This document shows positions 1 to 11,770 of a stretch of DNA of 64,000 nucleotides, piece after piece. The translations under genes were made by a program, and so were the position numbers. Under the pieces are notes generated by a model. The model did no database searches. It worked only from the letters and a program-made list of their open reading frames with translations, and was not told where the DNA came from. Source of the stretch: Flabesymbios commensalis (lineage: Eukaryota > Annelida > Polychaeta > Terebellida > Flabelligeridae); contig OZ024905.1 of assembly GCA_964017125.1 (NCBI GenBank), positions 34,197,534 through 34,261,533 on the forward strand, written 5' to 3'. Positions within the stretch are counted from its first letter, which is position 1. Every line of letters starts with the position of its first letter.

Positions 1-209
1 ATAATATCCATGCCTCACATTTAGAGAATAAGATAATATCCATGCCTCACATTTAGATGGCCCGAAACGCTTCCGACCGGGACGCTGCCGACAGCTAAAA
101 TTTTTAGGTCGTATTATACAGAGGGGTAGACATTTTTCATGTCATCCAAGGCCTCAAATCTTAACTCGTATTATACATGGCGTCGCACTATACGCGGGGA
201 TATACGGTA
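1..209. repeat. Short direct repeat and fragment of an interspersed repeat
   Basis: A 25 bp sequence at 1-25 recurs at 33-57. The DNA from about 58 to 205 is recognisably the reverse complement of 36030-36190: both share TATAGTGCGA and CCATGTATA blocks and a GGTCGTATTAT-type block. This marks an interspersed repeat whose end abuts H1 copy A at about 210 and replaces that copy's 5' half. No coding potential is seen. The family is not recognised. Confidence 0.5.
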
Positions 210-1519
210 TAAAACAAATTGTAAGGCTTCAGGAGAGGATGCATTTTGAAAAAATTCAACTCGTCCAAGTTCAAAATGGCCGCCAATCGGCCATTATTCA
301 CTTTCACATGGCCGTTATTTAGTAAACCGTGCTAGATGGCTAGACCATTACTATAAAACAAAATGTGTGATTTCAGGAGAGGATGCATCTTGAAAAAATT
401 AGACTCGATAAAATTCAAAATGGCCGCTTATCGGCCATTATTCACTTTCACATGGCCGTTATTCGGTCAACCGTGCTAGATGGCTAGACCATTACTGTAA
501 AACGAAATGTGAGATTTCAGATGAAGATGCTTCTTGAAATAATTTGACCTGATCAAATTTAAAATGGCCGCCTTTTCGGCCATTATTCATTTTCACATGG
601 CTGATATTTGGTAAACCGTGCTAGATGGCTAGACCATTACCTGAATACTATAAAACAAAGTGTGAGTTTTCGGGGGATGCGCCCTGAAAATTTTTAATTA
701 CGAATTCAAAATGGCAGACAATCAGCATTATTTACCTCGATAGGCCTGATATCAGGTAAACCGTGCTAGAAAGCTAGACCATTACTATAAAACAAAATGT
801 GACGTTTCGAGAAAGGATGCCTTTTAAAAAATTTCGCCTCAATCAAATTCAAAATGGCCGCCTATCGGCCACTATTTACTTTCACATTGCTGATATTTGG
901 TAAACCGTGTTAGATAGCTGGACCATTACTATAAAACAAAATGTGAGATTACAAGAGAGGATGCATCTTGAAAAATATTGACTCGATCAAATTCAAAATG
1001 GCCGCCTATCGGCCATTATTCACTTTCACATAGCCGGTTTTTGGTAACCGTACTAGATGGCTAGACCATTACTATAAAACAAAATGTGAGATTTCAGGAG
1101 AGGATGCATCTTGAAAAATTTTGACTTGATCCAATTCAAAATGGCCTCCTATCGGCCATTATTTACTTTCACATGGGCGATATTTGGTAAACCGTGCTAG
1201 ATGGCTAGTTTAACTAGTCTATATCGAATTCAAAATGACCGTAAATCAGCCATTATTCACCTCGATTGGCCTGATATCGGGTGAACCGTGCCAAATAGGT
1301 AGACCATTACTGGGATACTGATTAGGATCATTAATTTCAATGGACGTTTGCAATCTCTGACAGACTGTCTAGTTCTTATCTTACTCTTAGACTGAGCCTC
1401 TTAGACCTAGTTGTCTTGATTTTTGACCTAGCCTAGGACTACATTGATAACCCTACACAAAATTGCTTAAATCAAATTCTAATTCGGAGCGGGAGCTCCT
1501 GGACTTATGTTGTCTTGTT
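210..1519 (+). mobile_element. H1 copy A, 5'-truncated Helentron-like element
   Basis: This copy begins inside the tandem region (TATAAAACAAATTG at 208) and lacks the leader and 5' hairpin. Units of about 145 bp follow, each with AAAATGGCCGCC-type and GCTAGATGGCTAGACC-type cores. The unique tail then runs to GGGAGCTCC and TCTTGTTT at 1519. The tail matches copies D, E, G, H and I. Non-coding; it lies in the POLE intron upstream of the first visible exon. Confidence 0.8.
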
Positions 1520-1755
1520 TACCTTTGATTTTGAGGCCATTAATGACTTTCATTGATGGCAGAAGATAAGTTCATTTTCCGGATGATAGCTCGGAAAGCG
1601 TTTGCTGGATTCATATTGCCACACACATCCCTTAGGGGTGTAGATGTGCTTTTTGGGGGGTTGTGACCTTTGACCTATCTTTTAGTCTTTGACTTTGAGG
1701 CCATTTTTTACTTTAATTAATTGCGGGGAATATCGTTAGCGTCAGCGCTCTTGTT
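1520..1755 (+). mobile_element. 3' end of another Helentron-like element (H3-like)
   Basis: Directly after copy A comes sequence with a CCTTAGGGGTGTAGATGTGC stretch, similar to the H1 and H2 leaders. It ends in CAGCGCTCTTGTT. The terminal CTCTTGTT matches the ends at 16595 and 17409. Copy A therefore probably sits inside this older element, whose left part is outside the visible sequence. Inference from end similarity only. Confidence 0.45.
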
Positions 1756-1816
1756 CATGTAAAATTGCTTAATAGAATTAACAAAAAAACAACATATTTA
1801 CCCAAATATAATAACA

Positions 1817-2826
1817 CGATGGGTTAAAACAATATTGTGCTAATTGACATTTTTGGCCTTTAGAATAATAACCAGCTAAGTCAGATATAATATGTATAAA
1901 GTTTGAATTTATTCCAAATTCAAGTTAAAACAACAGATCAAGTCGACTTAGCACATTGTTATTCTCGTGAAAAAAGGAGCACATATCAGCATAATATCTG
2001 TTCAACACAGGACCAATTCGACTTGACACATTGCTATTCCGGTGGTAACTAGTCTATATCGAATTCAAAATGACCGTAAATCAGCCATTATATACCTCGA
2101 TTGGCCTGATATCGGGTGAACCTGCCAGATAGGTAGACCATTACTGGGATACTGATTAGGATCATTAATTTCAATGAACGTTTGCAATCTCTGACAGACT
2201 GTCTAGTTCTTATCTTACTCTTAGACTGAGCCTCTTAGACCTAGTTGTCTTGATTTTTGACCTAGCCTAGGACTACCTTAATAACCCTTCACAAAATTGT
2301 TTAAATCAAATTCTAATTCGGAGCGGGAGCTCCTGGACTTATGTAGTCTTGTTTACCTTTGATTTTGAGGCCATTAATGACTTTCATTGATGGCAGAAGA
2401 TAAGTTCATTTCCCGGATGATAGCTCGGAAAGCGTTTGCTGGATTCATATTGCCACACACATTGCCACTTAGCGCTTTCTTATTCTGAGACTTGTGGAGA
2501 CAACACAGGGGAAATGCCTGGACTTAGTTTATTGTTGATCTAGAAACAATCTCTGTATATTCTGTGTTCCTTGTGTAACAATGCGCTAAGTCAACTTGGT
2601 GTCTTGTTGATCCCAATTTTGCTTCTGTAAATCACTTTTGCTGGTAAAAATATACTCTGATAATTTCACTTGATCTACTGTCAAATTCCAATCGCTGCGT
2701 GTTTCCTCATTATAAGTCCAAATCTACATGCTGATAAGTGGATTTAGCAGACTGTAGTTCTAAGCAAAAACATAAACACAATTTCGCTGTCAAGTCGACT
2801 TGACCCACTATTGTTTTAGATCATCG
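1817..2826. mobile_element. TIR DNA transposon (MITE-type), interrupted copy, 4 bp TSD
   Basis: The left end reads CGATGGGTTAAAACAATA and the right end is its imperfect inverted match (TATTGTTTTAGATCATCG). AACA flanks both sides (1813-1816 and 2827-2830), a 4 bp target-site duplication. The interior carries repeated CTTAGCACATTGTTATTC-type motifs and GTCGACTT motifs. It contains no transposase ORF, so it is non-autonomous. Compared with the intact 632 bp copy at 9868-10499, its middle is replaced by a 417 bp block at 2046-2462. TSDs of 4 bp are known from several DNA transposon superfamilies; I do not assign one. Confidence 0.8.
2046..2462 (+). repeat. 417 bp duplicated block inside the TIR element
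   Basis: This block is nearly identical to 1211-1628. It covers the last part of H1 copy A, its terminal TCTTGTT, and about 110 bp of sequence beyond that terminus. It sits within the TIR element in place of about 45 bp present in the sister copy at 9868-10499. The duplicate thus includes DNA outside the element boundary. Confidence 0.8.
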
Positions 2827-2851
2827 AACACATGAAAAAGATATGTATGTA

Positions 2852-3185
2852 CACTAGAGCCTGCCATGATCAGCCACTCTTTATGAGCCGCCAACCTCCA
2901 ATGGTACTGCAGGGTTCTGGCCAGACATTAAACAGTGGTGGGCGGTCTTGGCATCAAAAACAGCATTTTTATAGTACAGCCATGTATTTATACTCAAAAT
3001 ACTCAGTTTTCCATGTTTTTTCCAATTGTTGTTTTGGGCGGCGTATCAGAGTGTTGGGTAGGCCACATTGGCATTCCCCATATTGACATTTTGTATAAAA
3101 ATAAACTTCCTATGGGCAGTCACTTGTCTTGGGAGACCCACTTTTCCTATATCCTAAAAGTGGCTGCTCATAGCAGATTGTACTG
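2852..3185. mobile_element. Degenerate TIR element (CAGTA..CTGCTATGAGCAGCC ends)
   Basis: The right end, read on the minus strand, is CAGTACAATCTGCTATGAGC followed by AGCCACT. The left end (CACTAGAGCCTGCCATGATC then AGCCACT) is an imperfect inverted match. Single ends of the same type occur at 7990-8050 (AGTAAAACCTGCTATGAGCA) and 11080-11130. Open frames in this stretch overlap these repeats and are not considered coding. Confidence 0.5.
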
Positions 3186-3339
3186 CAATACCTTGCTATT
3201 GTACTTCTGTTTTGACGTTTTCTCTAATTAATATTACTTTCAAAATAAAGAAAAAAATGTTTATTATTAATTGTAGCTTGTTGTAAAGTAGGTATATTCA
3301 ATAAAGATAAGCCATTTAAGAAATTTTATGAAAGTGATA

Positions 3340-3930
3340 ATTTATGTTACTTCCATATTAAGACCAGTGATTCATATAATGAAACTCATGGTCAAGTTCG
3401 AAGATCGGTCAACTTGACCTATTTTACAAGGTCACAGGTTAATAAAGGAAAAAATTTGTCATCACGATATCTCCACCTACAATTTTTATTACTTCCATAT
3501 TAATACCAGTGATCCATATGATAAAACTCCAGATAAAGGAAAATAATTGCAATGAAGATATCTCCACACCTACATTTTGTATTGCTTCGATATTATTACC
3601 AGTGATCCATATGAGGGTACCGCGTGATTTGCAGCGCCAGCTGGTTCCGACATTGAAAGATGTTTTACCAATAGTCCTTAGTGACGAAAATGCCCCCAAA
3701 ACAAGAATATTTTGCAAAATAAGAACGTTTCACATCTATTTCTGCTCTCTTTTTAAATTATTTACACTTTTCGGTACCCAGGGTAAAGCCCTGAAAAATA
3801 AATTAAATAATTAAACAAAATGGCGGATTTCTATTTGGTACCCCAGGGTACCGCGTGGTGCATCATATGATGAAACTCAAGGGTGGGTGACCTTGACCTA
3901 TTTGTCAAACATTGTCATCACAATATCTCA
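3340..3930. repeat. Diverged direct repeats with a GGTACC-bounded insert
   Basis: TACTTCCATATTAA-type and CCAGTGATCCATAT-type blocks recur around 3350, 3488 and 3587, suggesting about 100-140 bp tandem units. A stretch from 3616 to 3857 has GGGTACCGCGTG at both ends as a direct repeat and looks like a small insertion. Short open frames here have no recognisable product. Confidence 0.35.
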
Positions 3931-4097
3931 GAAAACTCTAGGTCAGGGGGAGAGGAGATAGGCCTCATGTGATGGCGGAGGCATAGAATTGACGCATATG
4001 TGTCGAATTCCCAATCTAGTTAATTGTATTTCTGATAATTGTGACCAAATTGTACAAGTTTAACCGTAAATTGTGTGTCACTTTTAGAATTACACAG

Positions 4098-4226
4098 AAG
4101 ATCCAGAAGAAGTTGAGTGGTACACATGGTACTTACAAAGATTTGGCTGAAGAATTTCCTATACTTCCTGGCTCACATCTCTCTCTTAAAAATCCTGCAC
4201 TAGAATTTGTCAAGTCTGTTTGTCAG
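4098..4226 (+). CDS. POLE: POLE exon (first visible), DNA polymerase epsilon catalytic subunit
   Basis: Encodes 43 residues from KIQKKLSG through [10 protein letters not shown] and [12 protein letters not shown]. This is the conserved block just before the VLSLD segment in the non-catalytic C-terminal half of the leading-strand replicative polymerase. The donor is CAG|GTTTGT in phase 0, and the reading frame joins directly to the next exon. The acceptor is either ACACAG at 4097 (phase 0) or CTTTTAG at 4087; the second would add ten bases (4088-4097). Earlier exons, including the exonuclease and polymerase domains, lie upstream of the window. Confidence 0.85.
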
Positions 4227-5009
4227 GTTTGTAATTTTCCTAAAACCCTTTGACCGCCGGTGCCGCATATAATTTTATTTGGGTTTTTCTATTTTCATTA
4301 TCACATTAAGTACCACCTTTTAAACATGTTAAAGATAAAATGTGACATCAATCAGCAATATTTGAAAACAGTTGACCTCCATTTTGTCAAATCTAAATAA
4401 TTTTCACTCACTTGAAGTTGTGGATGGCGTCAGCGAGACACAACTTCAAGAGGGTGAAAATTCAGATTGAATAATTTGGCGGTTAAAAGGTTAAAAAGTC
4501 TTTACATCAATATGTGAATTGGATACTTGTGATAATCACAATTATGTTAGATCATTAGGCATGCCCCTAGTGATCTTGAGGCATCCCCCTCACTGGAGGA
4601 TGCTGATAGCAATTATCTTGGTTTTCTCCTCTTTTCGTTATTGATCATTCTCGTTTTTGTTATTTGGACAATTTTATCTATATCTACATCCAGCAGTATG
4701 TTCCACTACAGAATTATATGGAAGCTGTTTTTTGCTTAAATATATATATATATATACAGTAAGCAAGGTATGTCATAATTAACAGAACTCATTGTTACTG
4801 TGGGAACTCAAGTATTGGCATGCTGGGGTATCTTGCTGATTCTTTATCTCCTAATATGATTACACCTTTAACCTCAGAGATGTGACACATTTCTTTATCT
4901 TTTATTACATGTTTGTTTGTATGGCCTTAAGTCTGGCCTGTGTTTGCTGGGGTAGCTGTTCAACTGTCTTATATTTGTGCAAATATTTTTTCTAATTACA
5001 CTCCCAGCA

Positions 5010-6452
5010 CAGGGTTCGAAATTAAGGGTACTCCGCTAGTCCGAACACTAGTAAAAATACTCCGGACTATTAAACACTACTACTAGTACCGCCGGTCTAG
5101 TAAAAAACAGCGCCTGAGTGATTCCATTAATCAGCTACAATTCCTGTGGTAGCAAAGCGAGAAACAATGTGTCGCGGTCAGACGCGTGTCAATTTGCATA
5201 CATGTATGCCCAGCCCATGTGTGATATTTGGTCAGCGTTGTGGGTGTTCCGGGATGTCCAGCATTGTGGCAGCATTGACCCACTGTCATGTGTTAGCGAG
5301 AAAGGATCTTTTCTGCTTAAACAGCAGGGCTCGAAATTGGCCCTGTCCGATCGTCCGAGACGACCAACAATCTGGTAAGGACGAGTTCAGTTTCACTGAG
5401 CTTGTCTTACTGGACGAGTGACCCTGCTTGACAAGGATCAGAGATGTAACATGCAGATGTAACCAAATGTACATTTATTAGACATGTATGAAAATACGAA
5501 AATATTAAATTATAACGGCGAAAACTGATTTTCAACGCCACATACATGTAATATATGACTATATTAATCCCCTGTAGGACTGAGATGGTCAGCCCAACAG
5601 TTTAATTAGCGTTACACGAAGAACAAAGCGATTCGTGGCGATTGTGCTATTACACCACAGACCTGAAAACACAAATCATTTACCCAATGATGGCTGGCCC
5701 AACATTAAACTAGCATTAGGTCGACGTCTCGTGTTTGCCGGAATATGGTCAGGTGCGGCGGAGCAGTGTCGCCTGGCACATGTTAGAAAATGCTCACCAA
5801 GTTAAACTGAATGATGTTGCACCGGCTGTGACATTGGTACAACCTTAGTCCAATGCTGGATCAACATTTTTAGTTTACTATGCGTCGATATTATATCCTA
5901 TTCTCCCGCTGCCAAGTAAGCAAAGGTAAGCACGGCACCAGCTATTAAAACAATTGTGGCTAATGCTGAGCTGTCGCCATTGGCGGTCTGATTAATAGTG
6001 GAACACTGGCTGACAATTACAACGATCATGTCAAACTTCTCTGTGTTTGCTTTACTGCCACCGGCCGTTGCGGGGTGTCCCATCACAAGTATAGTAATAT
6101 CATTTAATAACTTATAATTCTAATTAAAGGTCACTAGGCTACTAGTGATACTTTGTTTATGTAATATTATTGCTGTAATAGAGAGAAGTGAAAACGTAAA
6201 AATTGTTTTTTATAATAACGAGACTAACATCACTTTGCGACCGGCAGAATTATAATAAAAATGCTTGTGTTCAAAATCAGTCATGCTCCTGACAAACAAC
6301 CACCCCTTTCATATGACCGTTTTTATGTGGCCGAAACTGGGGTCGCATAACATAACTGTATTTCAGGACTAGTAGAACATCTACCGGACTAGCAAAATTT
6401 AGGTTTCAATAGTCCTGCTCACTAGTAAAAAAAAGGCCAAGTTCTATCCTTG
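5010..6452. mobile_element. hAT-like non-autonomous TIR element in POLE intron
   Basis: The left end CAGGGTTCGAAATTA and the right end (minus strand CAAGGATAGAACTTGG) form imperfect terminal inverted repeats. Inside both ends are repeated CTAGT-rich motifs (CCGGACTA, ACTAGTAAAAA). CAGCA flanks both sides (5005-5009, 6453-6457), shorter than the 8 bp usual for hAT. The interior holds TTGGCCCAACATTAAAC-type palindromic repeats (5235-5880). Another CAGGGCTCGAAATTGG end at 5326 suggests a second, nested hAT-type fragment. No transposase is recognised. Confidence 0.55.
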
Positions 6453-6680
6453 CAGCAGGAGTTCCTGGAGATTCTGTATTGACAGGAATTGTTATGCAAC
6501 TAATTTATTTTAGAGTAAAACTGACCTATATAGTAGAGGTAATGTGTGATATGTATTTTCCGTCATTGGGAAACACATACCGGTATATCTACTTTACAGC
6601 TTTAAAGAGCTTTTTTTTATTTAAGAATGAATGTACTAGCAAATATATTCTCCTTACTTTTTTAATTTTACTCCTTACAG

Positions 6681-6815
6681 GTGCTGTCACTTGATTCTAA
6701 TGTCACCAATCAAGTTATAAAAATGAAGAGAGATTTATTGAAGCTAATAGGTGTTGGCGAATTTAGTGATGCAGCAGTTTTTAAAGATCCTTGCCTTTCC
6801 TATATTCTGCCTGAG
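6681..6815 (+). CDS. POLE: POLE exon (VLSLD block)
   Basis: Encodes 45 residues, from [12 protein letters not shown] through [14 protein letters not shown] to [10 protein letters not shown]. This is very close to the human POLE C-terminal segment just ahead of the first cysteine module, as I remember it. The acceptor is TTACAG|GTG and the donor CTGAG|GTGAGT; both edges are phase 0. The intron before is 2454 bp and the one after 4465 bp. Confidence 0.95.
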
Positions 6816-7439
6816 GTGAGTTATGATTCTACACCATGTGGTCATCACTCAGGAAACAGGGCAGGAGTAAATTTAATTTGTATTAACGACTACAATTAAT
6901 ATATAATTGATTTTTTTGGCATTTCTACTGCTTATAACAAATAAAAGTATTTTTCACTGATAACTTTCATAATTTTTGCTGTATTGTTGGCTGGATACAT
7001 AATTTGACTTGCATTTACAATTTTATAAATTTGTTCCACATCACTTAAAGTATCTAGAAATTTATGGTAAATGAATTAGAAATGCAAATTGTCTGGGTAA
7101 GACAATAGGTAAAAGATTATTGCTTGTAGTACATGTATTCTAAATGTGTTGGAAGAAAATGCAAAAGGCTAGAGTAGATTTTTGAAACCTTACATGATAA
7201 TATAAAATAGTGTACAGTGTCACACATGGATAACTCTGATTGGATCCTTTTGAACGGAATATCTTCAAACCCCCGTGATTTTGTGCACAAGGCACTGATT
7301 ACTGGTGTAAACATAAATTAAAATCAATGATATTGAATGATATGGGACTACTTCCCTATTTCAGGTCCTGGTGTGAATTCTGGTATAAACTCATGACACA
7401 GCTTTACGATATATTTAGGAGGGGAACAAAAAAATATCC

Positions 7440-7880
7440 TAAATAGAGGCATAATTTGCATAAATTATAGATGGCTGGCATCTGATTTGCTGCTTATCAC
7501 ATTATGCCTGATAACTTAAAGCAAATTAACATATAAACATGTATAATGTTTCGAAATAATCAGGATCGAATTTCACATATTGTGCAATTACGTATATGAT
7601 GATACTGTAGCAGAGACTTAGCATAAATTAAAGATGACTGTTCTTGTTTTTCCTGCTTATCACATTATGCTTTATAACTTTAGAACAAGTGAAGATATTA
7701 AACACGTACATAAAATGTCAAAATACTTTCAAAATTTAATTTCTAATACATGAAGTGTGCAATTACATACATGACTGTAGCAGAGGCCTAATTTTTATTA
7801 ATCATAGATGGCCACCATCGCTTATCATTTTATGCTTCATAACTTGGGAACAAACGAACTGATAACTTAATCAGATAATG
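7440..7880. repeat. ~170 bp degenerate tandem repeat in POLE intron
   Basis: Three diverged units begin near 7446, 7617 and 7788. Each carries an AAATTATAGATGGC-like block and then GCTTATCACATTATGC and ATAACTT. The unit length and ATGGC motif resemble satellite cores of Helentron-like elements, but no ends are visible. The rest of this intron up to 8588 is AT-rich and otherwise unrecognised. Confidence 0.5.
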
Positions 7881-8588
7881 CTCCAAGACAATAGCAACTT
7901 AATCATTGTGATGAGGAACGAAATGAGTCACAAGAACATTTTTGGAGTTACTTTAGTTTATGATTTTCTACTGTCAGTACAGTAAAACCTGCTATGAGCA
8001 GCCAATCTTATGCGCAGCCAACCTCATACTGGAGGCCACTTGTCCATTGCCCAAAATGGCATGTCATGTACAAACTAGACAGTTTCTATAGTTCTGGATC
8101 ATAATCTAGCACGATCCGGATCGTAATACGGGTCACCCCGAATATTTATGCAGCCTGAGGCGGGCTGCTTACTGTAGTCCACATCGTCCGCCGCCGCAGT
8201 TATTTGTTTTCAAGATAGCTACTAATCTATCAACGTCTGCTTCCTCATATTTCACATAGCCATCACATACCACTAGGGAATTGTTTTTGTGAACTTTTGA
8301 TCCCCATATCATCAACCTTTTGATTACTATGGCCACTAACATAGAAATGCTCATTAGCGCATTTCAGGAAAAAGTTGCCATCAGATCTTCTTTTAATTTG
8401 GCAAATATGTTCAGCTATGTCAGCCAATGACCTGATTAACTTTTGGGATCAAACAATTTCAAAATGGCTGGTCAAGCGATAACGGAGGGCTGCTTTCGTG
8501 TTCGTTTCTGAACAAGTTTTTCTAGTTTATGGATTGTTCTTTGGCCCGAGACACACCTCTGGTAAAAATCTCATGCAAATCAGTTTTA

Positions 8589-10946
8589 TTAGCTCCCGCC
8601 GTCTCCGTAGGTGAGACGGAGGGAGCTATTAAGGCCGCCTCCGTTTTCTTCTTTTGCCTATAACTTTGTAAGAAAAGAAGCTAAAATAAAAAATTTTGGT
8701 ATGTGGGCTACTTCCAGGTAGATAATGGACAGGTTGAAATATTTTTAATCTGAATTCAATACGCAAGGTCGCAGAGGAAAAATGATGATGTTACGGCGTT
8801 GGGCCATCCGTGAACATTTCGTTTCCGGAGCATATCTCTGAAAGTACTTGTCCGTTTGTCCTTAAATTTTACACACAACACCTCTAAGGGGTCTAATTGT
8901 GCCTTTTGGCGTATATGAACTTCGACCTACTTTTGGTTCAGAACTATGACCTATTTAGACGTTTTGACGCACACTTCGTTTCCGGAGCAGATCTCGAAAA
9001 GTACTGGGCCGATTACAGTCATATTGCACATATATATTCTCTAAGGTCCCTAGTTGTGCCTTTTCAGGTTTTTAGACCTTGAAGTTGACCCAGCACTTTG
9101 ACCTAATTTATGACATTGGTAAATCCGAATAAAATATTTTGCGGAATATCATGAAAACCGCTCAAGATAGCTACACCATTACTATAAAACAAATTGTAAG
9201 GTTTACAGGCGAGGATGCATCTTGGAAAATTTCAGGTCGATAAAATTCGAAATGGCCGCCCATGTGCCATTATTTACCTCTACAGGCCTGATATTGGGTG
9301 AACCGTGCTAAATAGCTAAACCATTACTATAAAACAAAATCTGAGATTTCAGAAGAGGATGCATCTTGAAAATAATCGACCTAATCAAATTCAAAATTGC
9401 CGCTTATCGGCCATTATTCACTCTCACATGGCCGATATTTGGTAAACCGTGCTAGATGGCTAGACCATTACTATAAAACAAAATATGAGTTCTCGGGGGA
9501 GGATGCACCCTTAAATTTTTTAACACAAATTCAAAATGGCCGACAATCCGCATTATTTACCTCGATAGGCCTGATATTAGGGAAACTGTGCTAGATAGCT
9601 AGACCATTAGTATAAAATAAAATGTGACGTTTCCAGAGAGGACGCCTTTAAAAAACTTTTGACCCAATCAAATTCAAAATGGCCGCCTATCAGCCACTAT
9701 TTACTTTAACATTGCTGATATTTGGTAAACCGTGTTAGATAGCTAGACCATTACTATAAAACAAAATGTGACGTTTCGGGAGAGGATGCCTTTTAAAAAC
9801 TTTCGACTCAATCAAATTCAAAATAGCCGCCTATCGGCCACTATTTACTTTCACATTGCTGATATTTCGATGGGTTAAAACAATAGTGTGCTAAGTGACA
9901 TTCTTGGCCTTTAGAATAATAACCAGCTAAGTCATCTATAATATGTATTAAGTTTGAATTTATTCCAAATTCAGTTCAAAACAACAGATCAAGTCGACTT
10001 AGCACATTGTTATTCTCGGGAAAAGGAGCACATATCAGCATAATATCTGTTCAACACAGGACCAATTCGACTTGACACATTGTTATTCTCGTGTTATATG
10101 CTTATGGGCTCTGTTTCTGGGAGAACAACGGTGCAAGTGCACTTAGCGCATTCTTATTCTGAGACATGTGGAGACAACACAGAGGAAATGCCTGGACTTA
10201 GTTTATTGTTGATCTAGGAACAATCTCTGTATATTCTGTGTTCCTGGTGTAACAAAGCGCTAAGTCAACTTGGTGTCTTGTTGATCCCAATATTGCTTCT
10301 GTAAATCACCTTTGCAGGTGAAAAATACTCTGATAACTTCACTTGATCTACTGTCAAATTCCAATCGCTGTGTGTTTCATCATTATAAGTCCAAGTCTAC
10401 ATGCTGATAAGTGGATTTAGCAGACTGTAGTTCTAAGCAAAAAGATAAACACAATTTCGCTGTCAAGTCGACTTAACCCACTATTGTTTTAGACCATCGA
10501 TTTGGTAAACCGTGTTAGATAGCTGGACCATTACTATAAAATAAAATGTGAGATTTCACATCTTAAAAAAAATTGACTCGATCAAATTCAAAATCAGCCA
10601 TTATTCACTTTCACATAGCTGTTATTTGGTAACCATACTAGATGGCTAGACCATTACTATAAAACAAAATGTGAGATTTCAGGAGAGGATGCATCTTGAA
10701 AAATTTAGACTAGATCAAATTCAAAATAGCCGCCTATCGGCCATTATTCACTTTCACATGGCCGATATTTGGTAAACCGTGCTAGATGGCTGGACCATTA
10801 CTATAAAACAAAATGTGATTTTTTGGGGGAGGATGCACCCTGGACATTTTTAAGTCCCCTCGAAATCAAAAGGGCCAACAATTGGCATTATTTAACTCGA
10901 TAGGCCTGATATCAGGTAAACTGTGCTAAATTGGTAGACCATTATT
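8589..10946 (+). mobile_element. H1 copy B, split by a TIR element, 3' tail missing
   Basis: The 5' hairpin (TTAGCTCCCGCCGTCTCC, GTA loop, then GGTGAGACGG and GGGAGCTA) is followed by the two-part leader containing GTTTCCGGAGCA twice, then ~145 bp units. The TIR element at 9868-10499 interrupts one unit. The usual GGGAGCTCC tail is absent. After the last unit the sequence runs into an AACAAACAAAG stretch and ACCTCCTTTGGTGGAGGT (11007-11024), a small hairpin that may be the end of a different element. Confidence 0.8.
9868..10499. mobile_element. TIR DNA transposon, intact 632 bp copy, TSD ATTT
   Basis: The ends are CGATGGGTTAAAACAATAGT and the inverted ACTATTGTTTTAGACCATCG. It is inserted in an H1 unit: GATATTT lies to the left and ATTTGGTAAACC to the right. 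The undisturbed unit reads GATATTTGGTAAACC, which gives the duplication ATTT (9864-9867 and 10500-10503). Internal CTTAGCRCATTSTTATTCT-like motifs occur several times in both orientations, as is common for subterminal transposase-binding repeats. No ORF of transposase size. Confidence 0.85.
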
Positions 10947-11280
10947 ACTTTTTGAATAATCATGTGGACAGACAAACAAACAAAGAAGACCAAAAACATA
11001 ACCTCCTTTGGTGGAGGTATCGAACCTCTGTTGAGCAACCATCTGTCTTAAATGATCACTTTTACATTGCCCCAAAGGTGGCTCCTCATAGTAGGTTATA
11101 CTGTGTTATTCACCTGTTTTCTATTGTTCTACATGTATATGTATTCTACTGTACTATATGAACCACTTCTGTCTTTTTGACTGTTCTATTATGTTTGAAG
11201 ATGCTACAGAAATTGAAACTACTAAAGCTGATGACTGATCATCATGATTCACAGTAATTTTTATTGTAATTTATAATCAG

Positions 11281-11360
11281 GTGATATGCAGAGCTTGCAA
11301 CTATGTACGAGACCTGGACTTGTGCAGAGATCCATATCTTTTACAGGATGGAAACAGTGT
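11281..11360 (+). CDS. POLE: POLE exon, first half of CysA zinc module
   Basis: Encodes VICRACNY then RDLDLCRDPY and LLQDGNS, ending two bases into the next codon (GT|GTGAGT). It supplies the first CxxC pair (CRAC) of CysA. Human POLE, as recalled, has CRSC at this place. A third cysteine recalled in human (NFC) is valine here (NYV); it is not one of the four recognised ligands. The acceptor is AATCAG|GTG. Confidence 0.93.
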
Positions 11361-11770
11361 GTGAGTATTTTTTATAGTACTTCGAACATGCTTAATAGAC
11401 TGCATGTGGGACTACCCACAAAGTGGCTCCATTATAAAGGAAGTTCATTTAAATATTGTGAACCCCCCTAAAACTTCTACCCTTCTACAAGCTATACAAC
11501 CAAGTGCATTATTTTACTCGATATATAATATGTGTGTGTGTATGGTTTATCAACGCATTTTGTTTTTGTTTGTCAAAAATGAGGAATATCAATGTCTCTT
11601 TTATTTTCCTGAGTAGCAGGCTAAAGCTACCAAGCTTTTGACAAACTGCAAGGAAAAACGGGTCCAGATTCACCTTTGAATAATTTATGGGCAATGTGAT
11701 CCTGTTATTTGATATCCTGATGATGAGATTTTCAAAATTAGAGCACAATGATTTTTAGCCCGCCTTTTAA

